Source: Clostridia bacterium (GTDB taxonomy: Bacteria > Bacillota > Clostridia > Christensenellales > UBA1242). From it: 15,085 bases of DNA. Positions within the stretch are counted from its first letter, which is position 1; the number at the start of each line of letters is the position of its first letter. The notes beneath the pieces were generated by a model. It did not search any database and was not told the origin of the DNA. It worked only from the letters and a program-made list of their open reading frames with translations. Position numbers and translations under genes: made by a program. The stretch lies in assembly GCA_028704215.1 (NCBI GenBank), contig JAQVLJ010000016.1, forward strand, positions 1 through 15,085, given 5' to 3'. Shown here piece by piece: positions 8,972-15,085 of the stretch.

Positions 8972-11900
8972 AATCCAACAAAAAATATTGCAACACAAAA
9001 ATCCTGTAACATTAATAAGTGCTAGTGCGGGCAGCGGCAAAACTACTATTATGATAGAGAAAATTTACGAACTTCTAGTAGACCATAAGGTCGACCCAGA
9101 AAATTTGGCTGTCGTCACTTTTACAGAGTTGGCTGCAAATGAAATGAGGGAGCGTTTGGTTTTACGGCTCAAAACGTATTTGGAAAAATCCAAAGATGAA
9201 GACACTAATGTACGAATTTTAGATATCTTAGACAAAATCAAAACAGCAAGTATAGATACAATTGATGGCTTTTGTACAAAAACTATCAGAAAGTATTTTT
9301 ATAGACTTGATATCAATCCCAATATTGACATAGTTACTGATGTAAGCAAAGAATACCTTATAGATTCGGCATTCAATCGTGCACTAGAACAGTTTGACAA
9401 AAACAAAATGAATATTCTAGTAGATATCTTTGTAAAAACATCTCGCAATTATGATAGTCTAAAAAAATATGTAATTCAGTGTAATAATTTTGCTAATATA
9501 CAGCCAAATCCTGACGAATGGTTAAACAGCGCCTGTAATGAATATAAACAAGATGTCACCTCCTCCGCCGCGGTCAAGTATATAAATGCAAAGATACACA
9601 AATATTGCTTTGATTTTTTGGCAAACATTACAAAATTAAATGACTACACATCAAACCAAAAAGTTGTATCCACCGTGCAAAGCATAATAGATTTGTGCAA
9701 AAACATAATTAAAACAAATGATTATGTAAGCTCTTACAACGCCATTTTTCAATTTTGGGCTCACAATTTTACGGGTGTAAAAATAAAAGAAGAGGACAAG
9801 CAAATTTACAACACTATCGTGGGATTGGTTAAAACGCTGAAAGACAATTTGAAAAAAATACAAAATTTGGGTTCGTTCGAAGAAAATTCTGTAAATAACA
9901 AGGATATAATTGAATATCTAAATTGTTTTGTAGAATTCGTAAAACTATTTGAACAAAATTACACAAAAATCAAAAATGAAAATAACGTACTAGATTTTAC
10001 CGACCTTGAACGTATAATGCTACAACTTCTTCAAATCGAAAAAGTAAAAAATGAATTGAATAATCAATATCAATATATTTTTGTAGACGAATACCAAGAT
10101 ATAAATCCACTACAAGACAAAATCATTTCTGAAATACTGGGTGCAAACAATATCTTTATGGTTGGCGATTTGAAACAAAGCATTTATAGATTTAGACTCT
10201 CTGAGCCAAAATTATTTTTGGCAAAATGTGAAAACACTACAAATGATAATTTGTTTAAAATGAATTTTAATTTTAGGTCTTGTCCAAATATTTTAAATTT
10301 TGTTGATGAAGTTTTTTCTCATATAATGACCAAAAATGTTGCCGACATTGATTACAAGGCGGACGGACATTTTGACCCTCAACGCCACGACTATCCCATA
10401 GATGATGATGCAGTAAAAATTTTTGTTTGTAACAAAGCAGTTAAAAAAGAAAGCGAAATATTACAATCGGTTTATAGTGTAGAAAATGCCGAAAGGGAAA
10501 ACGCCGATAATGCCCTAAACTTACAAAATGAAGTGGTTTTAGAACAAATAAAACAACTTATCGGGCAACCATTTTACGATGGAAGTTCAAAAACAACGCG
10601 CAATCTTACATATAACGACATAGCGATATTATATCGTTCAAAAAGTATTAATCTTGGCAAACTAATTGATACGCTACAAAAAAACAATATCCCTATCAAT
10701 TATGAAAGGAAGTTTACACTTAAAGAGAGCGAAAGTTCAAGATTAATTTTGGACATACTAAAAGTAATTGCAAATATTGGTGATGACATCAGTTTTGCGA
10801 CATTCTTTTCTAGCAAACTAGCAAATAATCTGTCTTATGACGAAATGGCAAAAATAAAAAAATCAAGCGACTCAAAATCTTTTTACGATGCACTTGTTAA
10901 TTACAATGCTGACGATGAAACAACAAAAAAAATAAATTTAGGATTTGAAAATATAACCTACTTGCAAAAATGTGCCTTAACCATGAATATATCTCAATTA
11001 ATTTGCCACTTTTTATACACAAAACAATTATACGTAGATATAATTACTACCCCTAACGGTCCAAATGAAATAAATGATTTGATGCAGTTTTTGAAAAGTA
11101 TCACAAGCATGGAAAATGACCTGTCAATCATTCAATTTTTGAACAGCATTGATAGCAATATTACGAAAGAAAACAAAACAATTACCAGCACAGGAACGAA
11201 CGGCATAAATATTATGACCATCCACAAAAGTAAAGGTCTTGAATACCCTGTTGTGATATTATTTGATATTTCCTGCGATTTTAGTTTTTCCAAACAAGAT
11301 GAGTTGTATTTTGACAAAAATGGCGGTATCGGCATCAAATATTACAATCAATTGACTCGACAAATCAGTGAAACATACACTCATTTTTACCTAAAGCAAT
11401 TGAATGAAGAGGATGCGTACAAAGAAGAGTTACGTATGTTGTATGTTGCCTGCACTCGTGCAAAAAACAAACTTATTTTGACAGGTGAAATAGATTTTGA
11501 AAATAAAGATATCTTTAAAAGTGAAGCAAAAAATTATCTTGATAGCATTTTGTCTGTATACAAAAGTAAAATTGAGGCAACGCCATGGACAAACGATTTT
11601 GATTTCAAAAATGTAAAAATTTTATTTGTAAAAGATAAAGAGTTTGAGCAAGATACTGTAATACAAGATACGCCTGTAATAGCATACGAAGACATACAAA
11701 AAAACATAAATTTTTCTTATCCAAACAACGAAAAAACCAACATTTCTGTAAAAAACAATGTTACTGCGATTACAAAATTAGTTAACGATGAACACAATAT
11801 TGTGCCAATATATCTTAACCAAAATGAAAACTTGTATCTTTCTACTGATGAAGTTTCAAATTTGGGCACATTGTATCATGAAGCGCTTGAAAAAATGAAA

Positions 11901-12290
11901 TTTGGTAATCAATCCGACTTCAACAGCAAAAGTTTAAATATCAATTTGTTGAAAATGGCATACGAAAAACTATCTAATTTAACAACAAACTGCATCGAAA
12001 CAAAAAAAGAAGCACAGTTTATGATGTCACTTCCTTACAATGAAATATTTGTCCAATCCAATATCACTGACAAAGTCCTTGTACAAGGCGTTGTAGATTT
12101 AATTGTGTTTTTTGATGACCATATAGATATAGTAGATTACAAGTATTCATCACTAAGTAGTGATAGCCTAAAACAAAAGTATTTTACACAACTCAATTTG
12201 TATAAAATCGCCACTCAAAAAGCATACAACAAAAAAGTAAATAATTGTTATATTTATAGCATCAAGACTGGTGAATTAATCATAATATGA
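8964..12290 (+). CDS. addA: ATP-dependent helicase/nuclease subunit A (AddA)
   Basis: AddA is a superfamily 1A (UvrD/RecB-like) 3'-5' helicase with a C-terminal nuclease, the motor of the AddAB break-processing complex. All signatures of this 1108-aa protein are visible: Walker A SASAGSGKTT (Lys26), motif Ia FTELAANEMRERL, motif II FVDEYQD (Asp375, Glu376), motif III MVGDLKQSIYRFR, motif IV NFRSCPNI, motif V MTIHKSKGLEYPVV and motif VI MLYVACTRAKN (Arg832). The nuclease follows with GTLYHEAL (His972), GVVDLIV (Asp1045), IVDYKYS (Asp1058, Lys1060) and Gln1076. It is near the short end of the family's usual length but has no missing motif. The start is set by the overlapping Shine-Dalgarno sequence and addB stop. 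A short GC-rich run of codons at 9555-9575 stands out from the rest of the gene. The stop is only 2 bp from the end of the convergent gene. Confidence 0.95.
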   Translation: MNEIQQKILQHKNPVTLISASAGSGKTTIMIEKIYELLVDHKVDPENLAVVTFTELAANEMRERLVLRLKTYLEKSKDEDTNVRILDILDKIKTASIDTIDGFCTKTIRKYFYRLDINPNIDIVTDVSKEYLIDSAFNRALEQFDKNKMNILVDIFVKTSRNYDSLKKYVIQCNNFANIQPNPDEWLNSACNEYKQDVTSSAAVKYINAKIHKYCFDFLANITKLNDYTSNQKVVSTVQSIIDLCKNIIKTNDYVSSYNAIFQFWAHNFTGVKIKEEDKQIYNTIVGLVKTLKDNLKKIQNLGSFEENSVNNKDIIEYLNCFVEFVKLFEQNYTKIKNENNVLDFTDLERIMLQLLQIEKVKNELNNQYQYIFVDEYQDINPLQDKIISEILGANNIFMVGDLKQSIYRFRLSEPKLFLAKCENTTNDNLFKMNFNFRSCPNILNFVDEVFSHIMTKNVADIDYKADGHFDPQRHDYPIDDDAVKIFVCNKAVKKESEILQSVYSVENAERENADNALNLQNEVVLEQIKQLIGQPFYDGSSKTTRNLTYNDIAILYRSKSINLGKLIDTLQKNNIPINYERKFTLKESESSRLILDILKVIANIGDDISFATFFSSKLANNLSYDEMAKIKKSSDSKSFYDALVNYNADDETTKKINLGFENITYLQKCALTMNISQLICHFLYTKQLYVDIITTPNGPNEINDLMQFLKSITSMENDLSIIQFLNSIDSNITKENKTITSTGTNGINIMTIHKSKGLEYPVVILFDISCDFSFSKQDELYFDKNGGIGIKYYNQLTRQISETYTHFYLKQLNEEDAYKEELRMLYVACTRAKNKLILTGEIDFENKDIFKSEAKNYLDSILSVYKSKIEATPWTNDFDFKNVKILFVKDKEFEQDTVIQDTPVIAYEDIQKNINFSYPNNEKTNISVKNNVTAITKLVNDEHNIVPIYLNQNENLYLSTDEVSNLGTLYHEALEKMKFGNQSDFNSKSLNINLLKMAYEKLSNLTTNCIETKKEAQFMMSLPYNEIFVQSNITDKVLVQGVVDLIVFFDDHIDIVDYKYSSLSSDSLKQKYFTQLNLYKIATQKAYNKKVNNCYIYSIKTGELIII

Positions 12291-12292
12291 TT

Positions 12293-13009
12293 TTATGCTT
12301 TGATTAGTTTGTAGATTAAATATCCTATATAGCCTATGACCGAAAACATTGAAATAATAGCGATTGCACTCATAATTTTGTCTGCATGAGGATATTTTTT
12401 TACAGTTATTATTTCATAAACGGGGGTGCTGGCACTGACATCTTTTTGTGATGATTGGTTATTTTCATTTTTTGTATTTTCTTTATCACAAGAAATTTGC
12501 AAAATACTTTTTATGGGAGTTTGCTCTTTGTTGGCATTTTTTAACTGCTCTTGTATAAACTCTGGTTGATTACTGAAAATAAAAGTTTGTCCTTTGGATT
12601 CGTAATTTTCGCCCTCGACTATATATTCATCATAAACAGCGTAGTAATTTGGGTTTGTGCTGTTTTTGATGGTGGTCGAATTGCCCTTTTGAGACAAATC
12701 ACTTTTATTCGCCCTTACCTCATCATTTGAATACTCTCTTTTTTGAAAAGGTCGGTTGTCAGTCGGCTGAATTACTTTCGTTTTTGCATTTTCTAGGTTG
12801 TTTGATATTTGTTCGCCCATAGTTTGACTGGGGGTTGCTTTGTCATCAAAATCTGCTTGGACTGGTTGTGCTTTTTCAAAAGTCTGCACGGGCCCTATCG
12901 GACAATTCTCGCCCACTGTGGACACTTTTGCGTTTAAGGCAAGTGTGGTGCCAAAGAGAACGACACTTATTACCAAAAATAAAATACTAATACTAAACTT
13001 TCTTTTCAT
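12293..13009 (-). CDS. Hypothetical protein with N- and C-terminal membrane segments
   Basis: I do not recognise this 238-aa protein. Residues 1-4 (MKRK) and the hydrophobic stretch to about 25 form a signal peptide or anchor, with a possible cleavage site after ALNA. The middle (about 28-205) is hydrophilic, rich in Asn, Gln, Ser and Lys, and apparently low in regular structure. It holds one more ordered patch, NYYAVYDEYIVEGENYESKG. Residues about 212-232 are a clear transmembrane helix followed by the basic tail YKLIKA. The likely topology is an exported domain tethered by its C-terminus, like a sortase-independent wall or membrane-anchored protein. It converges on addA with a 2-bp gap and no terminator. 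It starts 85 bp after the small gene upstream, so the two may be cotranscribed. No Shine-Dalgarno sequence is visible. Confidence 0.7.
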   Translation of the reverse strand: MKRKFSISILFLVISVVLFGTTLALNAKVSTVGENCPIGPVQTFEKAQPVQADFDDKATPSQTMGEQISNNLENAKTKVIQPTDNRPFQKREYSNDEVRANKSDLSQKGNSTTIKNSTNPNYYAVYDEYIVEGENYESKGQTFIFSNQPEFIQEQLKNANKEQTPIKSILQISCDKENTKNENNQSSQKDVSASTPVYEIITVKKYPHADKIMSAIAIISMFSVIGYIGYLIYKLIKA

Positions 13010-13094
13010 AGTTAAAAGTTTGTGTATTTAGCATTTTTTTATTCGCAAGTAATAATAGATTTGTTATTGATTATTTTAATATTTGCAAAACCTT

Positions 13095-13385
13095 TTAATT
13101 ATTTTTAGGTTTTTCAGTTATATTTTCATTTGCAGGATCATTTTTTTGCATAACTTGTCTGTTATCTATTATTTTTACTTTTTGAGCATTTATTTGTTCA
13201 AAATACCTGTCCCATACGTATTGCCTAATTGGCATTGGGGCGTGGTTGTCAAAATACAAAACCAAAGCGGGAGATATGTTTCTATGCTTGTCTACAAGCG
13301 TTGCGCTCATCAAATGCCCTTCATTGATCAAATTGAATGCTTTTGCGTGATAATTAAAATATCTCATATCGTTATTTGTTACCAT
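13095..13385 (-). CDS. Small conserved-looking protein of unknown function
   Basis: From the ATG at 13385 this is a 96-aa soluble protein. The body MRYFNYHAKAFNLINEGH, then ISPALVLYFDNHAPMPIRQY and VWDRYFEQI, has the dense aromatic/His/Pro pattern of a conserved family. It recalls small uncharacterised clostridial proteins, but I cannot name the family. The last 25 residues are charged and probably disordered. The reading frame is open up to an ATG at 13469, but that extension would overlap a strong plus-strand promoter and has no family-like character, so I reject it. The start could also be the ATG at 13367, which begins directly with MRYFNYHAK. None of these starts has a Shine-Dalgarno sequence. 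It lies upstream of, and on the same strand as, the two-membrane-segment gene. Confidence 0.65.
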   Translation of the reverse strand: MVTNNDMRYFNYHAKAFNLINEGHLMSATLVDKHRNISPALVLYFDNHAPMPIRQYVWDRYFEQINAQKVKIIDNRQVMQKNDPANENITEKPKNN

Positions 13386-13452
13386 TATTAATATAATTAT
13401 TACTCTAGCAAAGCATTTTTCTAAGCAAAGAAAAATTTTTTTATCAAAAATA

Positions 13453-13480
13453 TTGAAAACAAATTCCAATGTGCTATAAT
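13453..13480 (+). promoter_or_regulatory. Strong extended -10 promoter of the tRNA locus
   Basis: TTGAAA (13453-13458) and TATAAT (13475-13480) are 16 bp apart, with the extended -10 TG at 13472-13473. The start would be near 13487, giving a transcript through the tRNA fragment and tRNA-Arg to the terminator ending at 13807, about 320 nt. No comparable promoter is visible closer to the intact tRNA. Confidence 0.65.
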
Positions 13481-13537
13481 ATGGCTGTCAAGCAAGTTAA
13501 ATCTTATTCACAAACATACTGCAAAAAGATTAAATAT

Positions 13538-13587
13538 GCGCTCATGGCTCAACTGGATAAAGCTCTCGGCTTCGAAACAAGTGCGAT
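13538..13587 (+). pseudogene. 5' half of a decayed tRNA-Arg(UCG)-like gene
   Basis: The stretch reads as the first half of a tRNA. It has a 7-nt acceptor strand GCGCTCA, then TG, D-stem GCTC, loop AACTGGATA, a damaged D-stem partner AAGC (expected GAGC), and anticodon stem CTCGG with loop CTTCGAA (anticodon TCG, Arg). After the loop the 3' stem is mutated (ACAAG where CCGAG is expected). No T-arm and no complementary acceptor strand (TGAGCGC) follow before the next tRNA. It resembles the intact tRNA-Arg 139 bp downstream, including the flank before it (TAAATATGCG versus TTAATATGCG) and an identical 8-nt CTTCGAAA at the anticodon loop. It is most likely a relic of a tandem tRNA gene. Confidence 0.55.
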
Positions 13588-13676
13588 ACTTCCAAAACTA
13601 ACAAATCAAAAATTCTCAAAATCAACCCAAATCACATATGTCCAAAATGTAAGAAATTTGCAAAAAAACTTAATAT

Positions 13677-13753
13677 GCGTCTGTAGCTCAGCTGGATAGA
13701 GCACGAGTCTTCGAAATTCGGTGTCGTTGGTTCAAATCCAATCAGACGCACCA
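13677..13753 (+). tRNA. tRNA-Arg (anticodon UCG)
   Basis: It folds as a complete cloverleaf. Acceptor GCGTCTG (13677-13683) pairs with CAGACGC (13743-13749), D-stem GCTC pairs with GAGC, and anticodon stem CGAGT pairs with ATTCG with one G-T pair. The loop CTTCGAA gives anticodon TCG at 13711-13713. There is a 5-nt variable loop, and T-stem GTTGG pairs with CCAAT around loop TTCAAAT. The discriminator base is A and CCA is encoded. It decodes CGA and possibly other CGN codons. It is followed by its own terminator. Its 3' end is a plausible attachment site for the element whose integrase gene begins 340 bp away. Confidence 0.95.
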
Positions 13754-13775
13754 AAACCCCTGCATTTAAGGGACT

Positions 13776-13807
13776 TTCAGCAGTTTTTAAAACTGCTGAA
13801 TTTTTTT
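13776..13807 (+). terminator. Intrinsic terminator of the tRNA transcript
   Basis: TTCAGCAGTTTT (13776-13787) and AAAACTGCTGAA (13789-13800) form a perfect 12-bp inverted repeat followed directly by seven T. It lies 22 bp past the tRNA CCA. Confidence 0.9.
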
Positions 13808-13857
13808 GTTTTTATATGTATTGAATGTATATTTAATAAGTTTAATTACAAATTTGC

Positions 13858-14051
13858 TTTTTCTAAGATTTTTTCTAAGATTTTGAACACGTGCGACATA
13901 TTTGAAGATTAAAAGGCATTAAAAAACACCAACTCAAAGCACGTTAAAATGCTTAAAATTGGTGTTTTTCTAAGATTTTTCTAAGATAAATCTAATATTT
14001 TTCTAAGATAGGTGCCCTAAAACTATTGTTTTTTATGGTGTTATCTTAGAA
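13858..14051. repeat. Cluster of six TTCTAAGAT repeats (probable integrase arm-type sites)
   Basis: The 12-mer TTTTTCTAAGAT occurs on the plus strand at 13858-13869, 13870-13881, 13965-13976, 13976-13987 and 13998-14009. The first two copies are exactly adjacent, and the third and fourth are offset by 11 bp. An inverted copy of the core, ATCTTAGAA, is at 14043-14051. The spacing of one helical turn within pairs, and the position between the integrase stop and the tRNA, fit arm-type binding sites for the integrase N-terminal domain, as the DR2 repeats do in Tn916. This region has no gene. Confidence 0.75.
13922..13969. terminator. Inverted repeat, possible bidirectional terminator
   Basis: AAAAACACCAA (13922-13932) and TTGGTGTTTTT (13959-13969) form an 11-bp stem. 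A nested AAGCA/TGCTT stem (13937-13941 with 13950-13954) lies inside it. Runs of T follow on the plus strand and, read from the integrase side, on the minus strand. It could end the integrase transcript, whose stop is about 120 bp away. Its right arm overlaps the third repeat copy, so a role in the recombination complex is also possible. Confidence 0.5.
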
Positions 14052-14091
14052 CTTTTTGTGTTGTGTTTTACCCTTTAAATTTGTTTAATTT

Positions 14092-15085
14092 TTACATTTC
14101 AAAATCTTTTTGTTTTCTCTTCTTTGCTTTCCACTCTCTAAACTCTTCAAATTCTTTGTATAAGTCTTTATCTATTTCAACCTTTTCAGGTTCTTCGATA
14201 ATTTCCTCTTTTTTATCTGGGGCACTGAATGTGAAAACATCTTTTAATGTGTTAGCAGATTCCTTTTTACTATTAAAATCTAAATGTGAGTAAATATCTG
14301 CTGTCGTTCCAAAATTTGCGTGTCCAAGCCATTCTTGTATTTGTTTAATAGGAATTCCATTAGCAATTAACAAACTTGCACACGAGTGTCTTAGGTCGTG
14401 AAATCTGATGTGTTTAAGTCCATTCTTTTTTAATATCATCTCAAATTCGTGCGAAAGATAACTTGGTCGTCTAAGTTCGCCCGTATCATTAACAAATAAA
14501 TAATTATCATAAGTGTGGTTATAACAATTGCCAAAGAACTTTTGATTTAGTTCCGTTTTCTTTTTTAGGTTGATAAGTATATCTTCAACATCTTTAATCA
14601 GTGGAAGAGTCCTGTAACTTGCACGTGTTTTTAATTTTTCAGAAGCGTAAATCTGTCCGTCAACAAAAACAACTTTGTTTTTTACTGTTATTGTTTTCTT
14701 CTCAAAGTCAACCGCGTCCCATTGAAGTCCAATAATTTCACTTCGTCTAAATCCATAATAACAAGCAACTTTAATTGCATCTTCAATTTTACTGCTTTTA
14801 ATAACTTCAAATAATTTTTCCATATCATTTTTGTCATAGTATTCTCCACGATATTTTTGTCTTTTGATTGGGTCAACCATTTCTGCTGGATTTCTATCAA
14901 TTATTTTGCTGTTGTATGCAAGTTTTAAAGCTGGGTTTAAAACAGTTGCATAATGTTTAATTGTGGTTTCTGAAAGTCCACGCTTTCTATGATAGTTATA
15001 AAAATCATTTAACATTTCAGTTGTAACATCGCAAACTCTTACATTTTGTTTGCCAAAATATTCTTGATATTGGTTCATGTAAATT
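14092..15085 (-). CDS. Tyrosine recombinase / integrase (N-terminus outside window)
   Basis: This is a site-specific recombinase of the phage/Tn916 integrase type. Counting from the first in-window ATG at 15078 (328 residues), the core-binding SAM-like domain spans about 1-70 (GLSETTIKHYATVLNPALKL and NPAEMV). All catalytic residues are present: Arg111 (GFRRSEIIGLQW), Lys150 (LKTRASYRTLPL), His227 and Arg230 (FHDLRHS), His253 (EWLGHANFGTTADIYSHL) and the nucleophile Tyr263. A charged tail of about 50 residues, EEPEKVEIDKDLYKEF and after, follows. The domain begins mid-way at that ATG and the frame stays open to the window edge. The true start, probably with an arm-binding N-terminal domain, therefore lies outside. 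The enzyme looks active and would integrate and excise the element whose end lies near the tRNA. Confidence 0.93.
   Translation of the reverse strand, partial: IYMNQYQEYFGKQNVRVCDVTTEMLNDFYNYHRKRGLSETTIKHYATVLNPALKLAYNSKIIDRNPAEMVDPIKRQKYRGEYYDKNDMEKLFEVIKSSKIEDAIKVACYYGFRRSEIIGLQWDAVDFEKKTITVKNKVVFVDGQIYASEKLKTRASYRTLPLIKDVEDILINLKKKTELNQKFFGNCYNHTYDNYLFVNDTGELRRPSYLSHEFEMILKKNGLKHIRFHDLRHSCASLLIANGIPIKQIQEWLGHANFGTTADIYSHLDFNSKKESANTLKDVFTFSAPDKKEEIIEEPEKVEIDKDLYKEFEEFREWKAKKRKQKDFEM

Larger units (their letters stand above)
13754..15085. mobile_element. Putative end of an integrative element next to tRNA-Arg (extends beyond window)
   Basis: A tyrosine recombinase gene pointing towards a tRNA 3' end, with clustered short repeats between the two, is the usual layout at the int end of a tRNA-associated or Tn916-like integrative element or prophage. 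The exact left boundary is not visible. It should lie between the T-arm of the tRNA and the first repeat at 13858. The other end and the duplicated attachment core are outside the window, so this is an inference from layout. Confidence 0.5.

Noticed and set aside
13416..13425. TTTTTCTAAG left of the tRNA as a seventh integrase site.
   Set aside because: It lacks the final AT of the repeat, stands alone outside the presumed element, and such T-rich 10-mers can occur by chance. It is kept only as a note.
13386..13469. N-terminal extension of the small minus-strand protein up to the ATG at 13469.
   Set aside because: The added 28 residues look like translated AT-rich intergenic DNA and overlap the tRNA-locus promoter. 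A downstream ATG better fits the start of the conserved-looking part.
13469..13912. Two short plus-strand open frames across the tRNA region.
   Set aside because: They cover the tRNA fragment, the tRNA itself and the terminator, and their translations have no protein character.
13858..14051. The repeat cluster as a CRISPR array.
   Set aside because: Units are only about 12 bp, some are adjacent without spacers, one is inverted, and no cas gene is present.

Overview
The window is AT-rich DNA, by eye around 30% G+C, from a low-GC Gram-positive bacterium. A GerA-type spore germination protein, an addB-addA pair in place of recBCD, a lipobox lipoprotein and the Lys/Asn/Ile-rich proteins point to a spore-forming member of the Clostridia, probably an uncultured gut lineage. 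The lineage is inferred, because no rRNA or marker gene is present to place it.

Layout, left to right. (1) 1-4951, minus strand: the N-terminal 368 codons of a GerA-family germination protein, cut by the window edge. It lies 45 bp behind a 1266-aa lipoprotein with nine fibronectin-III-like repeats and a C-terminal transglutaminase-type domain. A good sigma-A promoter (4996-5025) drives the lipoprotein. (2) 5101-12290, plus strand: a PRC-barrel protein, then addB and addA overlapping by 8 bp. AddB and AddA form the helicase-nuclease that processes double-strand breaks. addB has its own near-consensus promoter, placed so that transcription should begin at or next to its ATG, which suggests a leaderless mRNA. 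(3) 12293-13385, minus strand: an unrecognised two-membrane-segment protein that converges on addA with a 2-bp gap, and a small protein of unknown function. (4) 13453-13807, plus strand: a strong promoter, a decayed 5' half of a tRNA-Arg(UCG)-like gene, a complete tRNA-Arg(UCG) with encoded CCA, and a strong intrinsic terminator. (5) From about 13754 to the right edge: what looks like the end of an integrative element. A tyrosine recombinase runs off the window, and the 230 bp between its stop codon and the tRNA terminator carry five direct copies and one inverted copy of a TTCTAAGAT-containing repeat, plus a hairpin.

The best candidates for something new are the repeat cluster beside the integrase (probable arm-type binding sites), the half tRNA-Arg that shares the anticodon loop of its intact neighbour, the leaderless addB start, and the large Fn3/transglutaminase lipoprotein next to a germination gene. 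Most starts in the window lack a recognisable Shine-Dalgarno sequence. I see no CRISPR array, insertion sequence or defence island.
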